Positions 25,978 through 33,313 of a DNA stretch of 33,313 nucleotides are shown here, one piece after another. The DNA comes from JBEIUL01 sp044356865 (lineage in GTDB: Bacteria > Planctomycetota > Phycisphaerae > Phycisphaerales > SM1A02): assembly GCA_044356865.1 (NCBI GenBank), contig JBIKVN010000005.1, positions 1 to 33,313 on the forward strand, in the 5' to 3' direction. The position numbers were made by a program, and so were the translations under genes. How positions within the stretch are numbered: the first letter of the stretch is position 1; the number at the start of each line of letters is the position of its first letter. The notes beneath the pieces were generated by a model. It had not been told where the DNA came from. It ran no database searches and was given only the letters and a program-made list of their open reading frames with translations.

Positions 25978-28900
25978 TGGGTCACCTCGCCCGCCTGCAG
26001 CTCGATGTTGAACTTGGCCGCAAACTGCTCGAGGTCATGGCCGGTGGTGAAGCGGGCCTTCTTGAACGACAGCGTGATGGGCGCGTCCGGCGGGAACGCT
26101 TCCGTCACGGCCAAGAGGACCTTCTCGAGGTACGCGCCGGTGATCGGCAGCTCCGAAACGGTCAGCGTGGCGCTGGTGGCTCCGGAACCCACGACGATGT
26201 TGAGCGACTCGAACTCGATGGCCCGGTTCTTCGCCTCCTCGACCGCGGTGAACGCCTGGCTGCGGGAATCGAGCTTGTGCATTCCCTTCATCTTGCCGAC
26301 CGTGGCTGGCTTCGCGGCATTGATCGATACGCCCTTCTTGCCCTTGGGGGCGAACTCGAAGGCTTCCTTCGCCTCGACGCCCGCGGCTTCCGCGTACACC
26401 AGGATGCGGGCCTCGCCGTGTCCGATCTCGATCGGCTCGCCCGAGTACTCGGTACCGTCGCGCGGCTCGCGGCCATCGAGGGAGTAGCGGATCCGGTCGG
26501 CCTTGGGAGCGACGTACAGCAGCACGCGGCGACCCGCACCATCCTCCCGGAGCCGGTTCCGGATGACCAGTCGATTGGTCCATACGACCGGATCGCCCCG
26601 CTCGAACTTCCCGGTGGGGTCAATCGCGAGGAACTGCACCCGCATCGCGCGGGTGGTGAACAGGACGTCATCGAGCGTCGGGCTCTGCTCGCCGACCTTA
26701 CCGTCGGTCGCATAGTGGATGCGCGGGGCGGGACCGGCATTTTGGGCGTTCACCCGGAGACGGACGTTCCCCTCGTCGTCCGGTTCGCCCTCGGCGACCA
26801 GCTGGACGGTCGTCTTCTTCTTGGCGGGCGACTTGGTCACGAAACCGTTCCCGAGCTCTTCCCACGCGCCCTTGTTGCACGCGATCGCCTTGACCTGCTC
26901 GAGACCCTTGGGCGGCAGCCACGGCATGCCGGGGGCGCATTCGGCCTGATCGACCGCGTCGCTCCAGCGCACGTCCGTGCCGTTGGGGGGCCAAAGCAGC
27001 TCCGCCGCCTTGATGCGGATGGGGTCGGCATCGGCCTCGGGATCGAGGTACAGCTTCTTGGGATCCGAGGCGAGGGTCCTCTCGATCTGGGCCTCGCCGT
27101 CGAAGGGCTTGCCGGAATCGCGTTTCAGGTCGAGCGGCTTCGACTCGAGCTTCGGCGGTTGGCCTTTCGGCTGGATCGGGAAGACCACCCGGTTGAAGAT
27201 CGAGAGCGCCGTCGCGTGGAACTCCTGCTGGTAGGCCTCCAGCTTGCCTTGGAGCTCGTCGCGCTGGGGATGGCCCTTGGCGATGCGGGTGTCCGCCTGC
27301 ATGACCGCGAACAGCTGTCGCGCCGACTTTTCGAGGCTGGCCACCGGCGTCTTGTCGCCGGTCAGCACGCACACGTTGTTCTTCTGCGTGATCTCCTCGA
27401 AGAGCTTCTGCACGGTCTGGGGCGGAAGCTTCGAATCGGGCGTCACGATGAGCAGGACGCGCCCCTTGCGGACCTGATCGGCGATCTCGTCGATCTTCGG
27501 AAGCGGAAGCACCGCGGCATAGGCCACCCGGCGCGACGGGCGATACATCTCGGTCAACTTGTTGACCATCAGCTCGTCGATCTTGTTTTGCGGCGCCTTG
27601 TCGGCAAGATCCTTGAGGAGCTTGGTCAGGTTCTCCTGGCGGTCGAAGTAGTGCTTGCCGTCCGGCGTGTGGTGGAGGTACCAGGCGTGGGCCTCGAGCA
27701 GTTCGAATGCCTCGAGAAACTCCGAGGGCTTCCGGTGGGGGGCCACCAGGCACTCCACCAGCTCTTCCCTCGTGATCCCCTTCACGGCATTCACCGCCGT
27801 GGAGAGGCTGGCCGTCAGCAGGAGCGTCCCGACCTGCCGGGCCGCGTCCGACGATCGCTGGGCGTCGAGCGTCTGCGCGTGCGCCGCTCCGTTGTCGTCC
27901 CACAGGTCTTTCGACACGACATCACGCATCTCCGAGATGTCGGTGATCTTGTCACGGACGTCGGCAATCGCCAGATCGAAATGCTGGGCGCCGATGAGGT
28001 AGACGTCGTCGTCCTTGCGCTCCCAGACCGAGCGGAGCAGTCGGGAAGCCAGTTCCATCAGGCCGCGGGTCTGCTTGAACTTCTCGTTCTCCTTGAAGAG
28101 CGCTATCAGATCCTTGAGCCGCGGGTGGAACGGGTACGTGCTGGCGACTTCCTCCGACAGGGCTTCCGCGCCTCTGCTCGCGACCTTTGCCTTGGTCGCC
28201 TCCTGGAGCACCTCACCGAAGACAACCGCAACCTCGTCGATCTCGCTCTTGGTTGCAATGGACTTGAAGAGACGCTTCCGGAGGATGTCGTAGATCTCGT
28301 TCTTGGCGAGATCCACGGGGGTGATGGTCTTCTCTTGGCGGCCAGTCTCTGACCGGGCATCTTCGAGCGCCTTGTTGATGAGGCTGGTACCCGTATCGTA
28401 GGCGGCAGCCAGGTCGCTGACGACCACGCAAACGTTGGCCTTCTTGCCCGCCGCCGAGAGCATGTTGGCAAACGCACGCGTGGCGACGTCGGCAACCGTT
28501 CCCTGCCCGACCTGCTGGGTCGCGTAGTAGTGGAAGTACGGCGGAAGCTCGTCCAGGAGGATGAGGGTCGGCTCGGCGGACTCGAACAGCTTGAGCCAAT
28601 CCGATTCCGATGGCGCCTTGGGGCCAGCGTTCCAGAACTGCGCGAAGGCTTCGCCCTTGCCGAGCTGCTTGGCGATCTCGCCCCAGAAGAACTCGTTGGG
28701 GTGGTTTCGTCCGTTGAAGGCCGCAACACGAGCGTTTCCAAACGCGTCGATGTAGCTCACATGGGAGATCACCTTCTTGCGCAGCGCCGGGTTCCGGGCG
28801 AGCAGGCCAAAGCCGACGAGCAGGTGCGTCTTACCGCCGCCCATGGCCTGCTTGAGGTGGAACACACCCGAGTTGGACCGGCCAGCGAGGCGGGCGATGC

Positions 28901-29114
28901 CCTCCTTGATCAGCGTCTCCATGCCTTCCGTGATGAACGTGCGCTCGAAGAACGTCTCCCCGCCGCCCTCTTCCCGGATCAGTTCGTCAAGCTGCTCGAT
29001 CTGATCGCTGACTCGGATGTCGAGGGCGTTGGGTGCGAGTTGACAAGCTTGCCTAACGGTCTTCAGAGGCATGGTCGGGTCTCGGGCAAGGGAGCGTTTC
29101 GATTCCCCGGTCAT
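25974..29114 (-). CDS. DUF499 family large P-loop ATPase (COG1483-like)
   Basis: A 1046-residue ATPase. Walker A is AMGGGKTH at 90-97 and Walker B is LILLDELPPY (about 184-193), both within a DUF499-type AAA+ domain. Related large ATPases include PglY/BrxC of BREX systems. The C-terminal part holds two segments like Fn3-associated beta modules, APRIHYATDGKVG and DRIRYSLDGREP, each followed by beta strands. Start may be ATG 29114 or ATG 29072 (MPLKTVRQACQLAP), which better matches the usual family beginning; neither has a clear Shine-Dalgarno. A 144-base gap upstream may hold its own promoter. Likely job is NTP-driven assembly of the methylase/helicase complex, by inference. Confidence 0.85.
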   Translation of the reverse strand: MTGESKRSLARDPTMPLKTVRQACQLAPNALDIRVSDQIEQLDELIREEGGGETFFERTFITEGMETLIKEGIARLAGRSNSGVFHLKQAMGGGKTHLLVGFGLLARNPALRKKVISHVSYIDAFGNARVAAFNGRNHPNEFFWGEIAKQLGKGEAFAQFWNAGPKAPSESDWLKLFESAEPTLILLDELPPYFHYYATQQVGQGTVADVATRAFANMLSAAGKKANVCVVVSDLAAAYDTGTSLINKALEDARSETGRQEKTITPVDLAKNEIYDILRKRLFKSIATKSEIDEVAVVFGEVLQEATKAKVASRGAEALSEEVASTYPFHPRLKDLIALFKENEKFKQTRGLMELASRLLRSVWERKDDDVYLIGAQHFDLAIADVRDKITDISEMRDVVSKDLWDDNGAAHAQTLDAQRSSDAARQVGTLLLTASLSTAVNAVKGITREELVECLVAPHRKPSEFLEAFELLEAHAWYLHHTPDGKHYFDRQENLTKLLKDLADKAPQNKIDELMVNKLTEMYRPSRRVAYAAVLPLPKIDEIADQVRKGRVLLIVTPDSKLPPQTVQKLFEEITQKNNVCVLTGDKTPVASLEKSARQLFAVMQADTRIAKGHPQRDELQGKLEAYQQEFHATALSIFNRVVFPIQPKGQPPKLESKPLDLKRDSGKPFDGEAQIERTLASDPKKLYLDPEADADPIRIKAAELLWPPNGTDVRWSDAVDQAECAPGMPWLPPKGLEQVKAIACNKGAWEELGNGFVTKSPAKKKTTVQLVAEGEPDDEGNVRLRVNAQNAGPAPRIHYATDGKVGEQSPTLDDVLFTTRAMRVQFLAIDPTGKFERGDPVVWTNRLVIRNRLREDGAGRRVLLYVAPKADRIRYSLDGREPRDGTEYSGEPIEIGHGEARILVYAEAAGVEAKEAFEFAPKGKKGVSINAAKPATVGKMKGMHKLDSRSQAFTAVEEAKNRAIEFESLNIVVGSGATSATLTVSELPITGAYLEKVLLAVTEAFPPDAPITLSFKKARFTTGHDLEQFAAKFNIELQAGEVTQ

Positions 29115-29226
29115 GAGCGACCAAGGACGGGGGATATGGGTTTCAAAGATAGCGTCTTAGGCATGACGCCGTAGACGACTTTCGAGGTCTTCGACGCCGT
29201 GGACCAGGCTTCAGATCGGCTGACGG

Positions 29227-29238
29227 CATGGCGCCATG
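29227..29238. promoter_or_regulatory. 12-base perfect palindrome upstream of the DUF499 gene
   Basis: CATGGCGCCATG reads the same on both strands. It lies in the 144-base gap between the 237-residue gene and the DUF499 gene, about 110 bases before the latter's start. It may be an operator or a recognition site, or chance in GC-rich DNA. No clear -35/-10 pair was found beside it. Confidence 0.25.
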
Positions 29239-29258
29239 GAGCGGCGTTGTGTTGGCGC

Positions 29259-29972
29259 TCAATCCTCTTGCCACTCCTTCCCCATCCACGCCAGATCCGC
29301 CTCCCAGTGCTGGCAGGCCCGCGACCAGTCGCCGTGGGTGCGGGCGGCGGCCAGGTTCCGGAAGGTCTCGATCATCCGGACGATCGCGCGAAGCCGGCGG
29401 CGGGTGGCCCGGCCGCCCCAGAACGATCCTTGCCCGGTGGGCAGCAGCGATTCGGGCAGGAAGAGGACGTCGGTGATGACCCGCCGCCGCTCGGGAACCG
29501 GCACGCCGCGGGTGCCGACCGCGTAGCCCATCATCTTCAGCAGGCTTTGCGGATTCCAATCGAGCCTCTGGCCGTCGGGCCAGCGACGGATGAAGAGCTC
29601 GACCGCCGGTCGCCGGTCGCGGTCCCACTCGATTAGGGCCTGCGGGTCGACGACCGGGATCGCATCGTCGGGCGATGCCGGCGCCCCATGGATCGGTTCC
29701 TCGAGCGAGAGCTCCCACCAAGCGATGAGTACGTCGTCGAGCCGGTCGCCCGGCCATCCGCCGTGCTCGAGGACCGTCGCGAGATGATCGAGGAACTCGG
29801 CACGAGACCGCTGCGGTAGGTTCGGGTTGAGAAACCTCGGCCAGTTGTGGGCGAAGCCGGCGTTGAAGCGCGGCAGCTTGATCCAGTGCAGGATCCGCTC
29901 GTAGTCGGCCTTCGGCCGGCCACCGTCGAGCGGCAGCAGGGCCCGCACGCCGGCGGGAATGAGTCGCGTCAT
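29259..29972 (-). CDS. Unknown operon protein, 237 residues
   Basis: Started at ATG 29972 (MTRLIPAGVRALLP), with a weak CGAGG upstream; a TTG at 30026 would add 18 residues and overlap the preceding gene by 11 bases. No family was recognised. Tryptophan-rich: an ERILHWIKLPRFNAGFAHNW block near residues 25-44, then DDVLIAWWELS, and a C-terminal half with GQGSFWGGRATRRRLRAIVR and HWEADLAWMG that looks helical and basic. No signal peptide, membrane segment or nuclease motif is seen. It lies between the 957-residue protein (43-base gap) and the DUF499 ATPase (144-base gap), on the same strand, so it is probably an accessory of the system. Confidence 0.65.
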   Translation of the reverse strand: MTRLIPAGVRALLPLDGGRPKADYERILHWIKLPRFNAGFAHNWPRFLNPNLPQRSRAEFLDHLATVLEHGGWPGDRLDDVLIAWWELSLEEPIHGAPASPDDAIPVVDPQALIEWDRDRRPAVELFIRRWPDGQRLDWNPQSLLKMMGYAVGTRGVPVPERRRVITDVLFLPESLLPTGQGSFWGGRATRRRLRAIVRMIETFRNLAAARTHGDWSRACQHWEADLAWMGKEWQED

Positions 29973-30015
29973 CGTCGCGTGGGCCTCGACGGGCGAACGA
30001 CGCACCGCGGGGCGA

Positions 30016-32889
30016 TCAGGAACCAATCGACTTCCTCCTCCCCGCCGTCTCGACCACCGCGTGCTCGACCGATCGCCGGAGCGACTCGTAGCCGTGACCG
30101 GTGCACGAGAACCATTGCAAGCCCTCGTCGTTCACCCGCCTCCGCAGGTGGCGGCCGAGGTTGGTCCGGACGAAGGTGAGGATCACGACGGCGTGGTAGT
30201 TGGCGAGGTTCCGATCGAGGTCGCTGATCTCGGAGGCCCAGTTCGCCCCCCAGCCGGGCCGCCAGATCTTCAGGCGTCCGCCGGGCCACTGCTTGGTGAA
30301 CCACTCGAGCAGCCGGGTCTCGTACTGGCCCTGAATCTCGTTCCCGCCGACCAGGGCAATCTTGGGCCGGTCGCCGGCGATCGGCTTTGGCGGGGCGGGC
30401 CGGCTGGCCCGCAGCGAGTCCTCGAGCGCGTTCGGTATCCCGAGTTCCTTCAGCTGGTCGGCGCAGTCCTGGGCAAGCAGGCCGCGGCTCGCCTTGAGGG
30501 CGGCATAGCCAATGAATCCGAGCAGCTCACCGACTCGTTCACGGTTTCCATCCTCGAGATGGCTCCGGACGAGGATGGCATCCCGATCGCTTTCCTGCCA
30601 CGTGAGCTGCCAGCATCGTTCGTCCGAGTCCTTGGCCTCGAGAAGATCGACGAGGACCTTGCGGGCGACACGGTCCGAACTCGCCCGCACCTCGAGCCGG
30701 TCGGCGCACCGCTCGCGGATTTCCAAGGAAGGATCCGCGTTGCGGGCAAGCCCCCGCAGGATCCGCACCTCGAGCCGCGAGCGCTCGCCGGGCGTCATCG
30801 CCCGCTGGTCCGACTGGTCGAGCAGGGCCGAGGCGATGACCGGCGTCTTCGCGACGAGCTCCTCGACCGGCAACGCCTCGTCGAGCGACGCCCCGAGGGC
30901 AAACGAGTGGCGCAAGATCGCCTCGGCTTCGGGGGCGCCGAGCGCGATCGCGTACTCCCCCGCTTCGCGGACCAGCGCGGGCTCGAGCCGCAACCCGGCC
31001 TCGAGCGCCCGCAACAGGCTGGCCGCGGCAGACGCCCCGACCTGCTCGGACTCGCCGTCCTGCAGCTCGAGGATCGCGGCCATCGCCTCGACGATCGCCG
31101 GGAACGGTCCTTGGGCGAGATCGATCTCGAGCGACGACAGCAGGCCCGACGCCTTTCGCAACCGCTCGAGCGCCTTGGCCCGCTCGGCCCTCGTCGAGTT
31201 CTTGCGGAAGACGGTCGGCAGCGCGAGCAGGAAGAGCGACGGCGCATGACCCTGCCCTTCCTGCTCGGCCTTCAACAGCAGTGGCTCAACCGCGGCAATC
31301 CGACGGATCAGCGAGTCGAGGCCGGTGCCCTTGAGCGGCACCTCCTCGATGCGCACGATCCTCAGCTTCGCGAGCGCGAGCCCGCCCCAGAGCGGGGCAC
31401 GGAACTCCTGCTCCTCGATCGACGCCTTGAGCCGCTCGAGTCGCTGGATCGCATCGTCGAAACGCCCGCAAAGCCGCAAGGCCGTCGCCTCGAGCCCGAC
31501 GACCGAGACGTCGAAGACCGACGTGAAGTCTCTCGACTCGTCGTAACCCGGCAGGCCACGCGTGCGCTGGATGTCCTTGATCTGCTGCCGGATGTGCCTC
31601 AGCAACGGCAGGGCCTTCTTGGGTTCACCCTTCCGGACGCTGCGGGCGATTCCGGCCAGGACCGGCTCGATCAGGGCCGGCGAGTCGCGGAACGAGAACC
31701 ACGACTGCACGAGTTCGGCATCGTCCATCGCGATGGCCGCCCGGATGACCATGTCCGCCACCGCGACCCGTGCGACGAGCACTTCACGAGGGAAGTCCTG
31801 CATCGCGGTCTCGAACGCCGCGACATCCTCGGCAGCGAGGGCCTTCACCCTCGCGACGAACGCCGCATCGCTGTCGGTGCGTCGATGCCCCTCGAGAAAG
31901 CCCTTGAGGTACCAGATCCGACGGATGACGTTCCCGCCCGGCAAACGCGGACGGATCTCGCGACCCATCAGAGCGTCGACGAAGCCGACGAGGGCCTGGC
32001 TGGGGAAACGCTTGTCGTTCAGTCGGACCAACTCCTCGACGATCGCGGCGATCTGCTCGAGGCTCCGCGCCCCGGTCGCCCCGTTCGCCGCCTGGACCGC
32101 CGCGTCGATGAGGACGCGGTCGAGTTCGCTGACGTTCGTCGGGGACGGCGGCGTCGCGACCTTCGGCGATTCGCCCGCGGCGTGCGCCTCGTCCTCCTCT
32201 TCTTCCCATGTGTCTTCCTCCTCCTCCTCCTCCGCCGCCTCTCGGGCTTCCGACTCCTCGGGCGTCCCGACGGCCGACATCGCCCGCCTTTCCGGCGAGT
32301 TCGGAGCGGGGGCACGATTGCCGGCCGGCTCGGCCTTCTCGTTCCGGGAGTCCCCCGCCTCCCGCGGCAAGTCGAAACCAGACGGCACCGAAATCGGGCA
32401 CTCGAGAAGCGCCTGCCTCGCCACGGGGCGCCACGCGTCGGTACCGATCTCGGCGGTGATGCCCATGATCAGCCGCACGAACGGGCCGAGCGCCGGCCCG
32501 CCGTCGCCCTCGAGCAGCCGCTTCACGTCCGCGATGGCCGGGGCCTTGTCGCCGTACCCCACGACCGGCCGTCCGGTCTCGGCGTCGAACTCGGTGCCCA
32601 ACGCACGGTGCACCTCCTCGAGCTCCTTGGGAAAGTGGGCGGTCAAGGTCGACGAGATGGCATGCACCATGTGATCCGGATACTTGCTGACGGCAAGCCG
32701 GAGCCCGGGCACGTCACCCCGGCGAATCTGACCGAGAACGGTCTTCTCGCGACTGTGGGTGACCTTGGCGACGAGGTTCGCGACCTGGATCGGAACGCCG
32801 CCCTCGTCCTCTCGCCACCACTCGACGCATCGCTTCAGCAGGTCGGCCCGGAAATCCGACGGCAGTTGCTTCCAGACCTCGTGAAACAT
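30016..32889 (-). CDS. Large helical protein with acidic linker and DUF2325-like C-terminus; first gene of the operon
   Basis: A 957-residue protein from ATG 32889, chosen because AAGGAG (32898-32903) lies 8 bases upstream; the GTG at 32898 would overlap this Shine-Dalgarno. Three parts are visible: a helical N-terminal part (1-170), an acidic low-complexity linker (about 211-234, runs of Glu), and a long alanine/leucine-rich, repeat-like helical region (about 260-800) of TPR or HEAT style. The last 115 residues (from RPKIALVGGNEIQG, about 841) end in a Rossmann-like domain with VVILTFVRTNLGRHLRRRV, which resembles DUF2325. No nuclease, protease or TIR motif was found. Its position as first gene and its length suggest a sensor, scaffold or specificity subunit. 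Confidence 0.7.
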   Translation of the reverse strand: MFHEVWKQLPSDFRADLLKRCVEWWREDEGGVPIQVANLVAKVTHSREKTVLGQIRRGDVPGLRLAVSKYPDHMVHAISSTLTAHFPKELEEVHRALGTEFDAETGRPVVGYGDKAPAIADVKRLLEGDGGPALGPFVRLIMGITAEIGTDAWRPVARQALLECPISVPSGFDLPREAGDSRNEKAEPAGNRAPAPNSPERRAMSAVGTPEESEAREAAEEEEEEDTWEEEEDEAHAAGESPKVATPPSPTNVSELDRVLIDAAVQAANGATGARSLEQIAAIVEELVRLNDKRFPSQALVGFVDALMGREIRPRLPGGNVIRRIWYLKGFLEGHRRTDSDAAFVARVKALAAEDVAAFETAMQDFPREVLVARVAVADMVIRAAIAMDDAELVQSWFSFRDSPALIEPVLAGIARSVRKGEPKKALPLLRHIRQQIKDIQRTRGLPGYDESRDFTSVFDVSVVGLEATALRLCGRFDDAIQRLERLKASIEEQEFRAPLWGGLALAKLRIVRIEEVPLKGTGLDSLIRRIAAVEPLLLKAEQEGQGHAPSLFLLALPTVFRKNSTRAERAKALERLRKASGLLSSLEIDLAQGPFPAIVEAMAAILELQDGESEQVGASAAASLLRALEAGLRLEPALVREAGEYAIALGAPEAEAILRHSFALGASLDEALPVEELVAKTPVIASALLDQSDQRAMTPGERSRLEVRILRGLARNADPSLEIRERCADRLEVRASSDRVARKVLVDLLEAKDSDERCWQLTWQESDRDAILVRSHLEDGNRERVGELLGFIGYAALKASRGLLAQDCADQLKELGIPNALEDSLRASRPAPPKPIAGDRPKIALVGGNEIQGQYETRLLEWFTKQWPGGRLKIWRPGWGANWASEISDLDRNLANYHAVVILTFVRTNLGRHLRRRVNDEGLQWFSCTGHGYESLRRSVEHAVVETAGRRKSIGS

Positions 32890-32897
32890 CTCGGCCA

Positions 32898-32903
32898 CTC
32901 CTT
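32898..32903 (-). promoter_or_regulatory. Shine-Dalgarno of the first operon gene (decides its start)
   Basis: On the minus strand this reads AAGGAG, 8 bases before ATG 32889. It is one of the few strong ribosome sites in the island and argues against the GTG start at 32898. Further upstream (32935-32995) two GATAA-like boxes occur but without a matching -35 element, so no promoter is called. Confidence 0.6.
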
Positions 32904-33069
32904 GCGGCCGGTGCCGAACACCCTGCCGGGACGCAATTTATCCCCAAGATCCGCCCAACGGAAGTTCGCCGGACCCGACGACCCGAACGTTATCCAAACG
33001 GGGCGCCCGATCCGGCCGAGGCGTCGATGCGTGCGGCAGCTTGCTACCTTGCGGCACCAAAGCCCTCCG

Positions 33070-33313
33070 TGTCAATGATGATGAGACACTCCCCATCGCT
33101 CCAGACCATCAGGGCGACCACGAGTGTCCACCATGCCGAGAAACCCTGTCAGCACGCCTGAATCCCCCTCCCGCGACGCCCAGCGACCCGTCCGCCGCCG
33201 TTTCAGCGACCGCGAGAAGCTCCGGATCCTGGACGCCGCCGACGCCTGCACCCGCCCCGGCGAGGTCGGCCTGCTCCTCCGCCGGGAGGGGATCTACACC
33301 TCGCACCTGGCCA
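33070..33313 (+). mobile_element. IS3-family insertion sequence, left end (cut by window end)
   Basis: The transposase orfA starts at 33133. The likely left tip is near TGTCAATGATGATGAGACAC at 33070-33089, since IS3-type ends begin with TG; the tip was not confirmed because the right end lies outside the window. It sits about 180 bases upstream of the defence-like operon's first start and points away from it. Confidence 0.5.
33133..33313 (+). CDS. IS3-family transposase OrfA, N-terminal part
   Basis: Sixty codons are visible from ATG 33133 to the window end. The sequence RRRFSDREKLRILDAADACT followed by RPGEVGLLLRREGIYTSHL is the helix-turn-helix (HTH_Tnp_1) part of IS3-type OrfA proteins, which bind the element's ends. 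OrfB with the DDE catalytic domain would be beyond the window. The first 20 residues are the variable serine/proline-rich leader. It is intact as far as seen. Confidence 0.8.
   Translation, partial: MPRNPVSTPESPSRDAQRPVRRRFSDREKLRILDAADACTRPGEVGLLLRREGIYTSHLA

Noticed and set aside
16184..32889. Naming the operon BREX or DISARM
   Set aside because: BREX needs PglZ and usually BrxA/B or BrxL; DISARM needs DrmA and DrmB (DUF1998). None was found, so only a resemblance is claimed.
32898..32898. GTG at 32898 as start of the 957-residue protein
   Set aside because: The codon lies in the AAGGAG ribosome site that serves ATG 32889.
32935..32995. Promoter of the operon at the two GATAA-like boxes
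   Set aside because: Neither has a convincing -35 element at 16-18 bases.
29959..33078. Plus-strand open frame of 1039 codons antisense to the 957-residue gene
   Set aside because: Low-complexity arginine-rich translation and no ribosome site; the minus-strand gene has a strong Shine-Dalgarno and an ordered C-terminal domain.
1..33313. CRISPR array, tRNA or rRNA genes
   Set aside because: No spaced short repeats, cloverleaf-like or rRNA-like stretches were noticed on either strand.

Overview
The window reads as chromosomal DNA of a GC-rich planctomycete, most likely of the Phycisphaerae type. The best clue is the exported FG-GAP protein at 10567-13074. It ends in paired dockerin-like calcium loops followed by GWGPCP, a style of secreted-protein tail common in that group. 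The glycan-processing enzymes (alpha-L-fucosidase end, glycosylasparaginase, sugar isomerase/oxidoreductase cassette) and weak Shine-Dalgarno use also fit. No tRNA, rRNA or CRISPR array was seen, and no gap between called genes reaches 300 bases.

Left part (1-13468), ordinary chromosome. The plus strand carries the 3' end of an alpha-L-fucosidase, a YcaQ-type DNA-repair glycosylase coupled to a tiny zinc-ribbon protein, a DUF6265 lipoprotein, a LURP-one-like protein and a glycosylasparaginase. A three-gene sugar cassette follows (phosphomannose-isomerase-like cupin, xylose-isomerase-like TIM barrel, Gfo/Idh/MocA oxidoreductase), then a YbjN-like protein. An M48 (HtpX-like) membrane protease with TerB-like C-terminal domains lies on the minus strand. 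Divergent from it is the FG-GAP/dockerin protein, with a good candidate promoter, and then a small membrane protein.

Right part (about 13550-33313), an accessory defence-like island. A HelD-like SF1 helicase (plus strand, own candidate promoter) faces a minus-strand run of nine genes. In transcription order these are: a 957-aa helical protein with an acidic linker and a DUF2325-like C-terminus; a 237-aa unknown; a 1046-aa DUF499 P-loop ATPase; a DUF3780 protein; a DUF1156 DNA methyltransferase with DPPY motif; a SNF2 helicase with a PLD-like N-terminus; a DECH-box SF2 helicase; and two unknown proteins of 228 and 262 aa. Four junctions are 4-base stop/start overlaps, so at least the DUF499-to-methyltransferase block and the last three genes are translationally coupled. 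The window ends inside an IS3-type transposase just upstream of the operon.

The methylase, large ATPase and two-helicase core resembles BREX and DISARM in logic, but no PglZ, BrxL or DrmA/DrmB is visible. The flanking genes (957 aa, 237 aa, 228 aa, 262 aa) are unrecognised. The last two share a motif that appears four times across the two proteins, twice in each. This cassette is the best candidate for an undescribed or poorly described anti-phage system in the window.
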